NCBI GenBank assembly: GCA_005792225.1
Contig: SXSP01000509.1
Coordinates: 1-7,884 of the forward strand
DNA length: 7,884 bases
Direction: 5' to 3'
From: Bdellovibrionales bacterium
GTDB taxonomy: Bacteria; Bdellovibrionota; Bdellovibrionia; Bdellovibrionales; JAMPXM01
The position numbers and the translations under genes were made by a program. Shown piece by piece: positions 1 to 5,270 of this stretch. Below the pieces are notes generated by a model. It saw nothing but the letters and a program-made list of their open reading frames with translations, ran no database searches and was not told where the DNA came from. Within the stretch, counting starts at the first letter, position 1, and each line of letters begins with the position of its first letter.

Positions 1-456
1 AAGTCATCCGGTCGAAGTTCCAACATCGAGCTGAACCTTGTCCCGTTCATCGATTTGATGAGCGTACTGATCACGTTTCTCTTGATCACGGCCGTCTGGT
101 CGCAAGTGTCGATGATCCAGCTCGGAAGCAGCATTTACGGTAAGAAGCAGGAAAACCAAGACGTGACTCCGCCTCCACCCATGGCCGACATCCCCTTGCG
201 GCTCGACGTGAAGGATTTTGGATTCCGTCTGATCGTCGGAACCGAGCGCTACCAAATCAACAAGGTTGGGAATCAATACGATCCCGTTCAGTTGCTGGAG
301 CGCTTGAAGAAGGTGAAAGAGACGTACCCTGAAAAGAGCGACGCGGTCATCACTGTCGACGACGAGCTTCCTTACGAGTCACTCATCATCGGAATGGACA
401 CGCTCAACCAGGGCGGGTTCCCTTCCATTTCCGTATCCACGGTTGGAGCTGAATAA
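1..456 (+). CDS. ExbD/TolR-family proton-channel protein (5' partial)
   Basis: The reading frame is open from base 1, so the gene starts upstream of the window; 151 residues are visible before TAA at 454-456. A short cytoplasmic stretch leads into one membrane segment at visible residues ~11-33. It carries the family signature L-V-P-F-I-D, whose Asp (visible residue 18) aligns with the proton-carrying Asp of ExbD/TolR. A periplasmic domain follows, with a Pro-rich linker (PPPP near residue 57) and a C-terminal fold ending in I-T-V-D-D...G-F-P-S-I-S-V. Proteins of this family work with a TolQ/ExbB partner in the inner membrane, turning proton flow into mechanical work. A TolQ-like gene probably lies just upstream, but that is inference. 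The next gene overlaps by one base (TAATG) and is also ExbD-like, so the two are very likely one operon. Whether this is a Tol, Exb or gliding (Agl-type) motor cannot be decided from this stretch. Confidence 0.88.
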   Translation, partial: KSSGRSSNIELNLVPFIDLMSVLITFLLITAVWSQVSMIQLGSSIYGKKQENQDVTPPPPMADIPLRLDVKDFGFRLIVGTERYQINKVGNQYDPVQLLERLKKVKETYPEKSDAVITVDDELPYESLIIGMDTLNQGGFPSISVSTVGAE

Positions 457-1034
457 TGGCGATCTACGCCCCCGGGCATCGGGATAGACATAATCGGCCG
501 AAGAGAAAAGGCGCTCGCTCGGCCATCGCGATCTTAAGTTTAACGGCGATGGTCGACATGTTCACCGTTCTCGCGGTCTTCCTTTTGCAAAACTACAACA
601 CCACGGGCGAAGTGATCGAGCTCAGTGACGAGGTGAAACTCCCGATGGCGAAAGCCGTTAAGGAACTTAAACCCGCGCACGTGATCGTCGTCTCCAAGAA
701 AGAGATTGTACTCGATAAGGAGTTCTCGGTTCCCTTCGAAACGGTGAAGGCACAAGACGATTGGAACATCGAGCCGCTCAAAGCGCGCCTCGCCCAAAAG
801 TTCGCCGAAGCCCTCGAGAAGAAGAACGCCGGAATGGGTCAGATCAAACAAGCGGTCGATCAGACGAAACCCGATGCCCAGGCGGAAGATCCGAACGATT
901 ATCGTCGCATCACCGTGCAAGCGGATAAGGCGATCGACTTCCTCACGATCAAGAAGGTCATGTTCACGCTTTACGAAGCGGGAGCGGCCGAGATCAACTT
1001 CGCCGTCATGAAGGACGAGCAAGCCGGTCAGTAA
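456..1034 (+). CDS. second ExbD/TolR-family protein
   Basis: The protein has 192 residues. A basic N-terminus (HRDRHNRPKRKGAR, ~8-21) precedes one membrane segment (~22-45) containing L-T-A-M-V-D-M-F. D34 matches the family's proton-carrying Asp. The usual Pro three residues before that Asp is Ala here (A31), whereas the neighbouring upstream protein keeps Pro. The periplasmic part ends in the typical ExbD C-terminal pattern (ITVQADKAIDF, then an AG-x-x-EINFAVM strand), separated from the first half by a charged, Gln/Lys-rich insert (~117-146). The ATG overlaps the preceding stop by one base. A GGAG at 445-448, inside the upstream gene, is correctly spaced as ribosome binding site, so translation is probably coupled. 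Two TolR-like proteins in tandem recall the AglR/AglS arrangement of Myxococcus gliding motors, but a general ExbBD-type transporter is equally possible. A strong terminator follows. Confidence 0.85.
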   Translation: MAIYAPGHRDRHNRPKRKGARSAIAILSLTAMVDMFTVLAVFLLQNYNTTGEVIELSDEVKLPMAKAVKELKPAHVIVVSKKEIVLDKEFSVPFETVKAQDDWNIEPLKARLAQKFAEALEKKNAGMGQIKQAVDQTKPDAQAEDPNDYRRITVQADKAIDFLTIKKVMFTLYEAGAAEINFAVMKDEQAGQ

Positions 1035-1060
1035 GATCCTTGAGGAATCAATCTTGAATG

Positions 1061-1097
1061 ACGCCGAATCTAGAACGAGATTCGGCGTTTTCTTTTT
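1061..1097 (+). terminator. intrinsic terminator after the exbD-like pair
   Basis: A perfect 11-bp stem, ACGCCGAATCT (1061-1071) with AGATTCGGCGT (1078-1088), closes a 6-nt loop and runs into a T-rich tract broken by one C (1088-1097). This is a textbook Rho-independent terminator for the plus-strand genes. The T tract covers the first two bases (1096-1097) of the stop codon of the convergent minus-strand gene. On the minus strand only a weak T-rich stretch follows the hairpin, so termination there would be poorer. Confidence 0.9.
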
Positions 1098-1821
1098 AGG
1101 CGGCCGTGCGCTCGCCGCGATCCGTGGACTGAGAAAAGCGTCTTACGTAGTCCATGATGAAGGAAAGCATCTCGGCTTGTAGGTGCAGGAACTTCACGCC
1201 TACAAAATTCTTGGATGTGACATAGAGAACTTCGGCATTGACGTGAAGGGGAGCTGCGAGTTCCGAGCTTTTCACGACCAACGAAATGCGGTCGCCCCGC
1301 CGAAGATCATGGCTCCCGCTCATTCCGAGTCCGCCCGTGCTGATCGACCCCGCGCGGAGGGTGAAGCTCCGTGGGTCGTCATTCGAGCGACTGACTGTGA
1401 CCGTACCCATCAACGGCGCCCGTTCGGACTCGCGTCGCGAGAGCCCGATCAAATCCATGACGTCGTGAAGTTCGAAGATATCGGCCCACGCCGGCATGCC
1501 GACAGCCCAGAGTTTCGCCTTTGAGATGTCGCGCAGGCTTTTCAGGTGCCCAACAAGTTCTGTTTGTGTGATGGGACCTAACCGTGAGCCATCCATCTCG
1601 ATATACCAGATGGAGTTCTGTTGACTATGAAGATTGACGGCCTGGAGAATCGCGGGAAGCTGTTGCCGCCAAACGGTGAGTTGAATCCACTCTCGCTGAC
1701 CCTTCCACCAAATGAAAGCATGAGGCGTGATCACGCCGCTTTCGAGTTTCACGCTGACTTCGTCAGTGGTGAATGGGCCGGTGACAACATCATTGGCGAA
1801 GAGGAACCATGAGATAGACAT
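1096..1821 (-). CDS. tandem GYF_2-like domains with C-terminal PilZ-like domain
   Basis: This cytoplasmic-looking protein of 241 residues has no signal peptide or membrane segment. Residues ~4-55 and ~70-118 are two copies of a small Trp-rich domain. Each opens W-(F/Y)-(L/I)...G-P-(F/I)-T and ends with a W-x-G or W-A-V-G-M-P-A-W motif, resembling the GYF_2 (DUF4339) family thought to bind proteins. Residues ~128-228 resemble a PilZ domain: R130-x-x-x-R134, then S-I-S-T-G-G (159-164), then a beta-rich segment ending V-G-V-K-F. PilZ domains bind cyclic di-GMP through RxxxR and (D/N)xSxxG. Here the first position of the second motif is Ser (S159), so binding may be altered. Start: ATG at 1821-1819, with only a weak AGCAAG-like ribosome site. 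It is convergent with the exbD-like pair and divergent from lptC. The likely role is a c-di-GMP-responsive adaptor; its targets are unknown. Confidence 0.8.
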   Translation of the reverse strand: MSISWFLFANDVVTGPFTTDEVSVKLESGVITPHAFIWWKGQREWIQLTVWRQQLPAILQAVNLHSQQNSIWYIEMDGSRLGPITQTELVGHLKSLRDISKAKLWAVGMPAWADIFELHDVMDLIGLSRRESERAPLMGTVTVSRSNDDPRSFTLRAGSISTGGLGMSGSHDLRRGDRISLVVKSSELAAPLHVNAEVLYVTSKNFVGVKFLHLQAEMLSFIMDYVRRFSQSTDRGERTAA

Positions 1822-1864
1822 CTTGCTAATTAGATCGGCTTAAGGCCGGGGGCACTTGAGAGCC

Positions 1865-1882
1865 ACTCGACCACAGTCGAGT
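1865..1882. repeat. 7-bp inverted repeat in divergent intergenic region
   Basis: ACTCGAC (1865-1871) and GTCGAGT (1876-1882) are perfect arms around CACA. No T tract follows on either strand, so it is not an obvious terminator. It lies between the divergent PilZ-domain gene and lptC, about 20 bp from a second inverted repeat. It could be an operator or an RNA hairpin in a leader. Function is not shown by the sequence. Confidence 0.5.
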
Positions 1883-1901
1883 TCGACGCGGCGATCAACA
1901 A

Positions 1902-1920
1902 CCGAACAACAGTTGTTCGG
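1902..1920. promoter_or_regulatory. 19-bp palindrome, candidate operator
   Basis: CCGAACAAC (1902-1910) and GTTGTTCGG (1912-1920) form perfect 9-bp arms around the single base A1911. This geometry is typical of a dimeric repressor site and poor for an RNA hairpin, because there is no loop and no T tract. It overlaps the possible -35 element (TTGTTC, 1913-1918) of the promoter proposed for the lptC operon. I do not recognise the regulator; it does not resemble the LexA, Fur or sigma-54 consensus sites known to me. Confidence 0.5.
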
Positions 1921-1941
1921 ATCTCGTGACTTCGTTATCTA
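1913..1941 (+). promoter_or_regulatory. possible sigma-70-type promoter for the lptC operon
   Basis: TTGTTC (1913-1918) and TATCTA (1936-1941) are separated by 17 bp. Each hexamer matches the housekeeping consensus at only three of six positions, so this is a weak call. Support comes from position in the divergent gap, and from the palindrome 1902-1920 covering the -35, which would make a simple repression point. Transcription would begin near 1948. Confidence 0.25.
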
Positions 1942-1957
1942 CCTCACCTAGATCACC

Positions 1958-2023
1958 ATGAAAGCCGGAAGCTTTAAGGCGTGTTTCAGCAAGATCCGTG
2001 CTAAGATCGAGCATATTAAATGA
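1958..2023 (+). CDS. possible 21-residue leader ORF overlapping lptC start
   Basis: An ATG at 1958 opens 21 codons encoding a basic peptide beginning MKAGSFKACF and ending IEHIK. It stops at TGA 2021-2023, overlapping the lptC ATG (2020-2022) in an ATGA junction. lptC has no convincing Shine-Dalgarno of its own, so coupling from this ORF would explain its initiation. Against it, the short ORF also lacks a purine-rich ribosome site (ACCTAGATCACC precedes it), and an ORF of this length can arise by chance. An in-frame TAG at 1949-1951 prevents any longer version. Confidence 0.3.
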   Translation: MKAGSFKACFSKIRAKIEHIK

Positions 2024-3024
2024 GCAAGCGAAACAGTATTATTTTGGGAATGCTATTCTTGATCCTCGTCGTGGAGATCCTCATCTTCGCGCCGAATGAG
2101 CTCGGCATTTCCCCGGCCGAGGACCAGGCGCAGCAAACCGCCGCCGCTCCTCCCGACCAAGAAAAGCCCGGAACTGGCCAAGTCATGAGCGACGTCTATT
2201 CGATCGAGGCCAAGGGTGAAAACAGGGAATGGGAACTTTGGGCCGACAAGGCGCTCGGGCCCCGCAATAATAAAGACGAGTGGACCATTCAGAATGTGCG
2301 CGTAAAGTTCTATGCCGATAATGGGGTCATCTATAATGTCACCGGCAAGACGGGCTATGTCGCGCCCATGCGGAATGACATCCGCGTTGTAGGAAACGTC
2401 ATCACGAAATCGTCGAACGGTTATACGTTCAAGACTGAATCGGCTTTTTACGAGTCCGGTAAACGACGCTTGTCGAGCCCGACCGCGGTCACCATGAGCG
2501 GACCCGCCGACGACAATGGAGGCCCCTTGACCCTCAACGGGGGAGACCTTCTTGCTGATTTCAATACAAACGAAATCAACATCACCCGCGCGGTGAAAGC
2601 GAGAAAAGTCGTCAAAAACAACAAGGTCGCGACGATCCAAAGTTCTAAGGCCGAATTCAGCGGTCGGACGAACATGGCGCGTTTCCTCGGGAATGTCGTC
2701 ATGGATTACGACACGATGAGGGTCACGGGTCCCGAAGCGCGGTTTATGTATGATTCCAAGAGCCGCAGCCTTGATTCGATCGAAGTCGCCGGCGGCGTGC
2801 GGGTCACCGACACTGATAAATTTGCGACGAGCAAATCAGTGAGCGTAAGTTTCAAGAACGAGCGCACCGTATTTAACGGTATGCCTCGAGTCGTCCAAAA
2901 CGGCGACGAACTGACGGGTGATCAGATCGTGTTCCTCGATGGGGGCCGTAAGGTCCAGGTCTCGAACGCGAAGGCCGACTTCGATCCCGAAAGTGTTCAG
3001 AAGAGCATGGAGAAGAAAAATTGA
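2020..3024 (+). CDS. lptC: LptC-LptA fusion, LPS transport periplasmic bridge
   Basis: The product has 334 residues, much longer than a typical LptC (about 190) or LptA (about 185). A basic N-terminus (MSKRN) and one membrane anchor (~6-25) precede a Pro/Gln-rich linker (~32-56). Residues ~57-190 read as an LptC jelly-roll (D-V-Y-S-I-E-A-K-G...W-E-L-W-A-D-K-A...[11 protein letters not shown]). Residues ~203-320 show OstA/LptA hallmarks: A-E-F...A-R-F-L-G-N-V, then G-G-V-R-V, then [11 protein letters not shown]. In the Lpt machine LptC is inner-membrane anchored and hands LPS to the soluble LptA, which spans the periplasm. Here one polypeptide probably does both, tethered to the membrane. A TAA lies directly before the ATG, so this start is the earliest possible in frame. 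Ribosome site weak. lptB follows with a 4-nt overlap. The alternative is an over-long LptC with a duplicated domain and a separate lptA elsewhere. Confidence 0.82.
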   Translation: MSKRNSIILGMLFLILVVEILIFAPNELGISPAEDQAQQTAAAPPDQEKPGTGQVMSDVYSIEAKGENREWELWADKALGPRNNKDEWTIQNVRVKFYADNGVIYNVTGKTGYVAPMRNDIRVVGNVITKSSNGYTFKTESAFYESGKRRLSSPTAVTMSGPADDNGGPLTLNGGDLLADFNTNEINITRAVKARKVVKNNKVATIQSSKAEFSGRTNMARFLGNVVMDYDTMRVTGPEARFMYDSKSRSLDSIEVAGGVRVTDTDKFATSKSVSVSFKNERTVFNGMPRVVQNGDELTGDQIVFLDGGRKVQVSNAKADFDPESVQKSMEKKN

Positions 3025-3746
3025 CGGCAGTCCTTTCCGTTCGCGGCATCACGAAGAGCTTTAAGCAACGTCGAGTGGTCGATGGGGTCACGTTCGACGT
3101 CTCTCCCGGTCAGATCGTCGGCCTCCTCGGTCCGAACGGAGCCGGAAAGACCACGAGCTTCTACATGGTTGTCGGTCTCGTGAGTCCCGACGATGGCGAC
3201 ATCGTTTTGGGCGACACGTCGATCAGTCACATGCCGATGTTTCAACGAGCACGCGTGGGTCTCAGCTATCTTCCACAAGAGGCCAGCATTTTCCGCAGAC
3301 TCACGGTGCGCGAAAACATTCTGGTGGCCCTCGAAGCCCACGGCATCTCGGGATCCGCAAAAACGGAGAAGCTCGAATCCCTGATCGAAGAATTTACGAT
3401 CGGTCATATCCGCGACAGTTACGGTTACGCCCTCTCTGGCGGTGAGCGCAGGCGGGTCGAAATCGCGCGCGCTCTCGCGGGGGATCCGAAGTACATTTTG
3501 CTGGACGAGCCTTTCGCCGGGATCGATCCCATCGCGGTCAACGACATCCAGGGCATCATCAGGAGCCTGAAAGACAAGGGCATCGGGATTCTTATTACCG
3601 ACCACAATGTTCGGGAAACTTTGGGAATCTGCGATTATGCGTATATAATGAAAGACGGCAAGGTACAGGTTCAAGGCGGCTCGGAAGAAGTGGCTTCATC
3701 GGAGCTAGCGAAAAAGTTCTATCTGGGCGAGCACTTTCGTCTTTAG
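3021..3746 (+). CDS. lptB: LptB, LPS export ABC transporter ATPase
   Basis: The 241 residues match the usual LptB length. ATPase motifs are complete: Walker A G-P-N-G-A-G-K-T (37-44), Q-loop Q86 in [11 protein letters not shown], signature [15 protein letters not shown] (138-152), Walker [14 protein letters not shown] (158-170) with catalytic E163, and switch His H195 in [13 protein letters not shown] together with the Q-E-A-S-I-F-R-R-L motif is characteristic of LptB rather than of general ABC proteins. LptB powers extraction of LPS from the inner membrane with LptF/LptG, which are not in this window. The start is TTG at 3021, overlapping the lptC stop as TTGA and preceded by GGAGAAG at 3009-3015. 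The next Met (residue 49) would remove Walker A, so the non-ATG start is needed. It is translationally coupled to the LptC-LptA gene. Confidence 0.96.
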   Translation: MTAVLSVRGITKSFKQRRVVDGVTFDVSPGQIVGLLGPNGAGKTTSFYMVVGLVSPDDGDIVLGDTSISHMPMFQRARVGLSYLPQEASIFRRLTVRENILVALEAHGISGSAKTEKLESLIEEFTIGHIRDSYGYALSGGERRRVEIARALAGDPKYILLDEPFAGIDPIAVNDIQGIIRSLKDKGIGILITDHNVRETLGICDYAYIMKDGKVQVQGGSEEVASSELAKKFYLGEHFRL

Positions 3747-3770
3747 AGTTTCGTAGGGGAGTAGGCACAA

Positions 3771-5204
3771 ATGGCAGTTGGGATGAAGCAGTCGCTCAAC
3801 CTCTCGCAGACCTTGCGGATGACTCCGCAGCTGCAGCAGGCGATCAAGCTTTTGCAGCTCTCTCGCTTGGAGCTCGAGACAGCCGTTCGCAAAGAAATCG
3901 AGGAGAACCCCGTTCTCGAAGAGCTCTCCGGTGACGAGCCCATGGATTCCGCTTCAACTGCAGAAGCGACGCCCGAAGGCCCCGCCGAAGGTGCCGAGCG
4001 CACGAACGATCAAGATCCTCAAAAACAAGATGAGTTTGATTGGGAGTCGTATCTCGAGCCGCAGTATAAGCCCGCGCAGAGCGCCGGTGGCGGCAACGAA
4101 GAGATCATGAACTATGAGAACCTCATCTCAACATCTGAGAATCTCTATGATCATCTCATGTGGCAGATGCGGAACTCCGGCTTCAACGACGAAGAACAAG
4201 TCATCGCCGGCATTTTGATCAGCTATATCGATGATGACGGCTATATCAAAGTTCCCGTCGAACAGATTGCGCAGGACGAAAACGTCACGGTCGAGGATCT
4301 CGAATCTATTCTTCCGTTCGTTCAAGAGTTTGACCCACCCGGTGTCGGCGCCCGCGACCTGAAAGAATGCCTCCTCATCCAGGCAAAACACCTGCAAGAG
4401 GATACGCACGATTTCGTGACCCTCATCACGAACCATCTTAAAGATCTCGAAAAAAAGAACTACGAGGGAATCGCGAAAGCGATGAACCGCCAGCTCGAAG
4501 ACATCGTGGAAATGACGAAAATCATTTACACGATGGATCCGAAGCCGGGTCGTCAGTTCATGACGAACGAAACCCTCTACGTCACGCCGGATGTTTACGT
4601 TTACAAAGTCGGCGATGAATATATGGTTTCCCTCAACGAAGATGGTCTTCCGCGTCTCCGCATCTCGAACTTCTATAAGAACGTTCTGCAAGGCAAGACG
4701 GCGAACAACACCACTCAAGAGTATATCCAGGACAAGCTCCGCTCTGCCGTTTGGTTGATCAAATCGATCCATCAACGCCAGCGCACGATCTACAAGGTCA
4801 CCGAGTCGATCGTGAAGCATCAGCGCGATTTCTTTGAGCGCGGTCCAGGTTTCATCAAGCCGATGATCTTGCGAGATATCGCCAACGATATCGGGATGCA
4901 CGAATCCACCGTCAGCCGTGTGACGACCGCAAAGTACGTTCACACGCCGCGCGGCATTTTCGAGCTGAAATACTTCTTCAACTCCGGCATCAATACGGAC
5001 GATGGCGACGCACTCGCCAGCGAGTCGGTGAAGCTCAAAATCAAGGAGCTCGTCGGCGGAGAAGACCCCAAGAATCCCTTGTCAGACCAGAAGATCGTGG
5101 ACTTGCTCAAGAAAGATGGTATTCAGATTGCTCGACGGACCGTGGCGAAGTATCGCGACGTCCTGAAAATTCTCCCTTCGAGCAAACGGAAGAAGTACTT
5201 TTAA
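3771..5204 (+). CDS. rpoN: RNA polymerase sigma-54 factor
   Basis: The protein has 477 residues, normal for the family. Region I (~5-50) has the Gln/Leu-rich activator-interaction sequence (LNLSQTLRMTPQLQQAIKLL, then ENPVLEE). An acidic, low-complexity region II (~51-110) follows, then the core-binding domain, with a helix-turn-helix at ~366-385 (R-D-I-A-N-D-I-G-M-H-E-S-T-V-S-R). The RpoN box ARRTVAKYR at 454-462 is intact and contacts the -24 element. Sigma-54 directs polymerase to GG/GC (-24/-12) promoters and needs an AAA+ activator to open them. The ATG at 3771 has AGGGGAG (3755-3761) at good spacing. The Met at residue 5 would give the more usual MKQSL start but has a ribosome site too close to it. 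The gene sits 24 nt after lptB, as in many proteobacteria, and is probably cotranscribed with it. Confidence 0.98.
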   Translation: MAVGMKQSLNLSQTLRMTPQLQQAIKLLQLSRLELETAVRKEIEENPVLEELSGDEPMDSASTAEATPEGPAEGAERTNDQDPQKQDEFDWESYLEPQYKPAQSAGGGNEEIMNYENLISTSENLYDHLMWQMRNSGFNDEEQVIAGILISYIDDDGYIKVPVEQIAQDENVTVEDLESILPFVQEFDPPGVGARDLKECLLIQAKHLQEDTHDFVTLITNHLKDLEKKNYEGIAKAMNRQLEDIVEMTKIIYTMDPKPGRQFMTNETLYVTPDVYVYKVGDEYMVSLNEDGLPRLRISNFYKNVLQGKTANNTTQEYIQDKLRSAVWLIKSIHQRQRTIYKVTESIVKHQRDFFERGPGFIKPMILRDIANDIGMHESTVSRVTTAKYVHTPRGIFELKYFFNSGINTDDGDALASESVKLKIKELVGGEDPKNPLSDQKIVDLLKKDGIQIARRTVAKYRDVLKILPSSKRKKYF

Positions 5205-5207
5205 GAG

Positions 5208-5260
5208 AACCTGGCATCTAGACGTCTGCTTGCTCGAGAAATCCAAAACCGCCAGGTTTT
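5208..5260 (+). promoter_or_regulatory. competing hairpins between rpoN and rny
   Basis: AACCTGGC (5208-5215) pairs perfectly with GCCAGGTT (5251-5258) around a 35-nt loop that contains the palindrome AGACGTCT (5220-5227). The same right arm can instead join a local hairpin, AAAACC (5245-5250) with GGTTTT (5255-5260) around GCCA. The two folds exclude each other, and the structure ends directly before the AGG (5261-5263) likely used as rny ribosome site. There is no long T tract, so simple termination is unlikely. Possible roles are control of rny translation, partial termination or an RNA processing site. This is inference from pairing alone. Confidence 0.45.
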
Positions 5261-5270
5261 AGGTCTGATC

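Noticed and set aside
540..1022. Minus-strand open frame (160 codons) opposite the second exbD-like gene
   Set aside because: It is an antisense shadow. The plus-strand frame has the family motif, a ribosome site and operon context.
1850..1863. GG-N10-GC near GGCAC, another sigma-54-like site
   Set aside because: The GGCAC is out of register with the GG that gives the correct spacing, so only the dinucleotides match.
2997..3674. Minus-strand open frame (225 codons) opposite lptB
   Set aside because: It mirrors conserved ABC motifs on the other strand and shows no domain of its own.
4128..4943. Long minus-strand open frame (271 codons) opposite rpoN
   Set aside because: It lies wholly antisense to a clear sigma-54 gene, and its translation has no recognisable domain. 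Such frames arise readily opposite genes with this codon bias.
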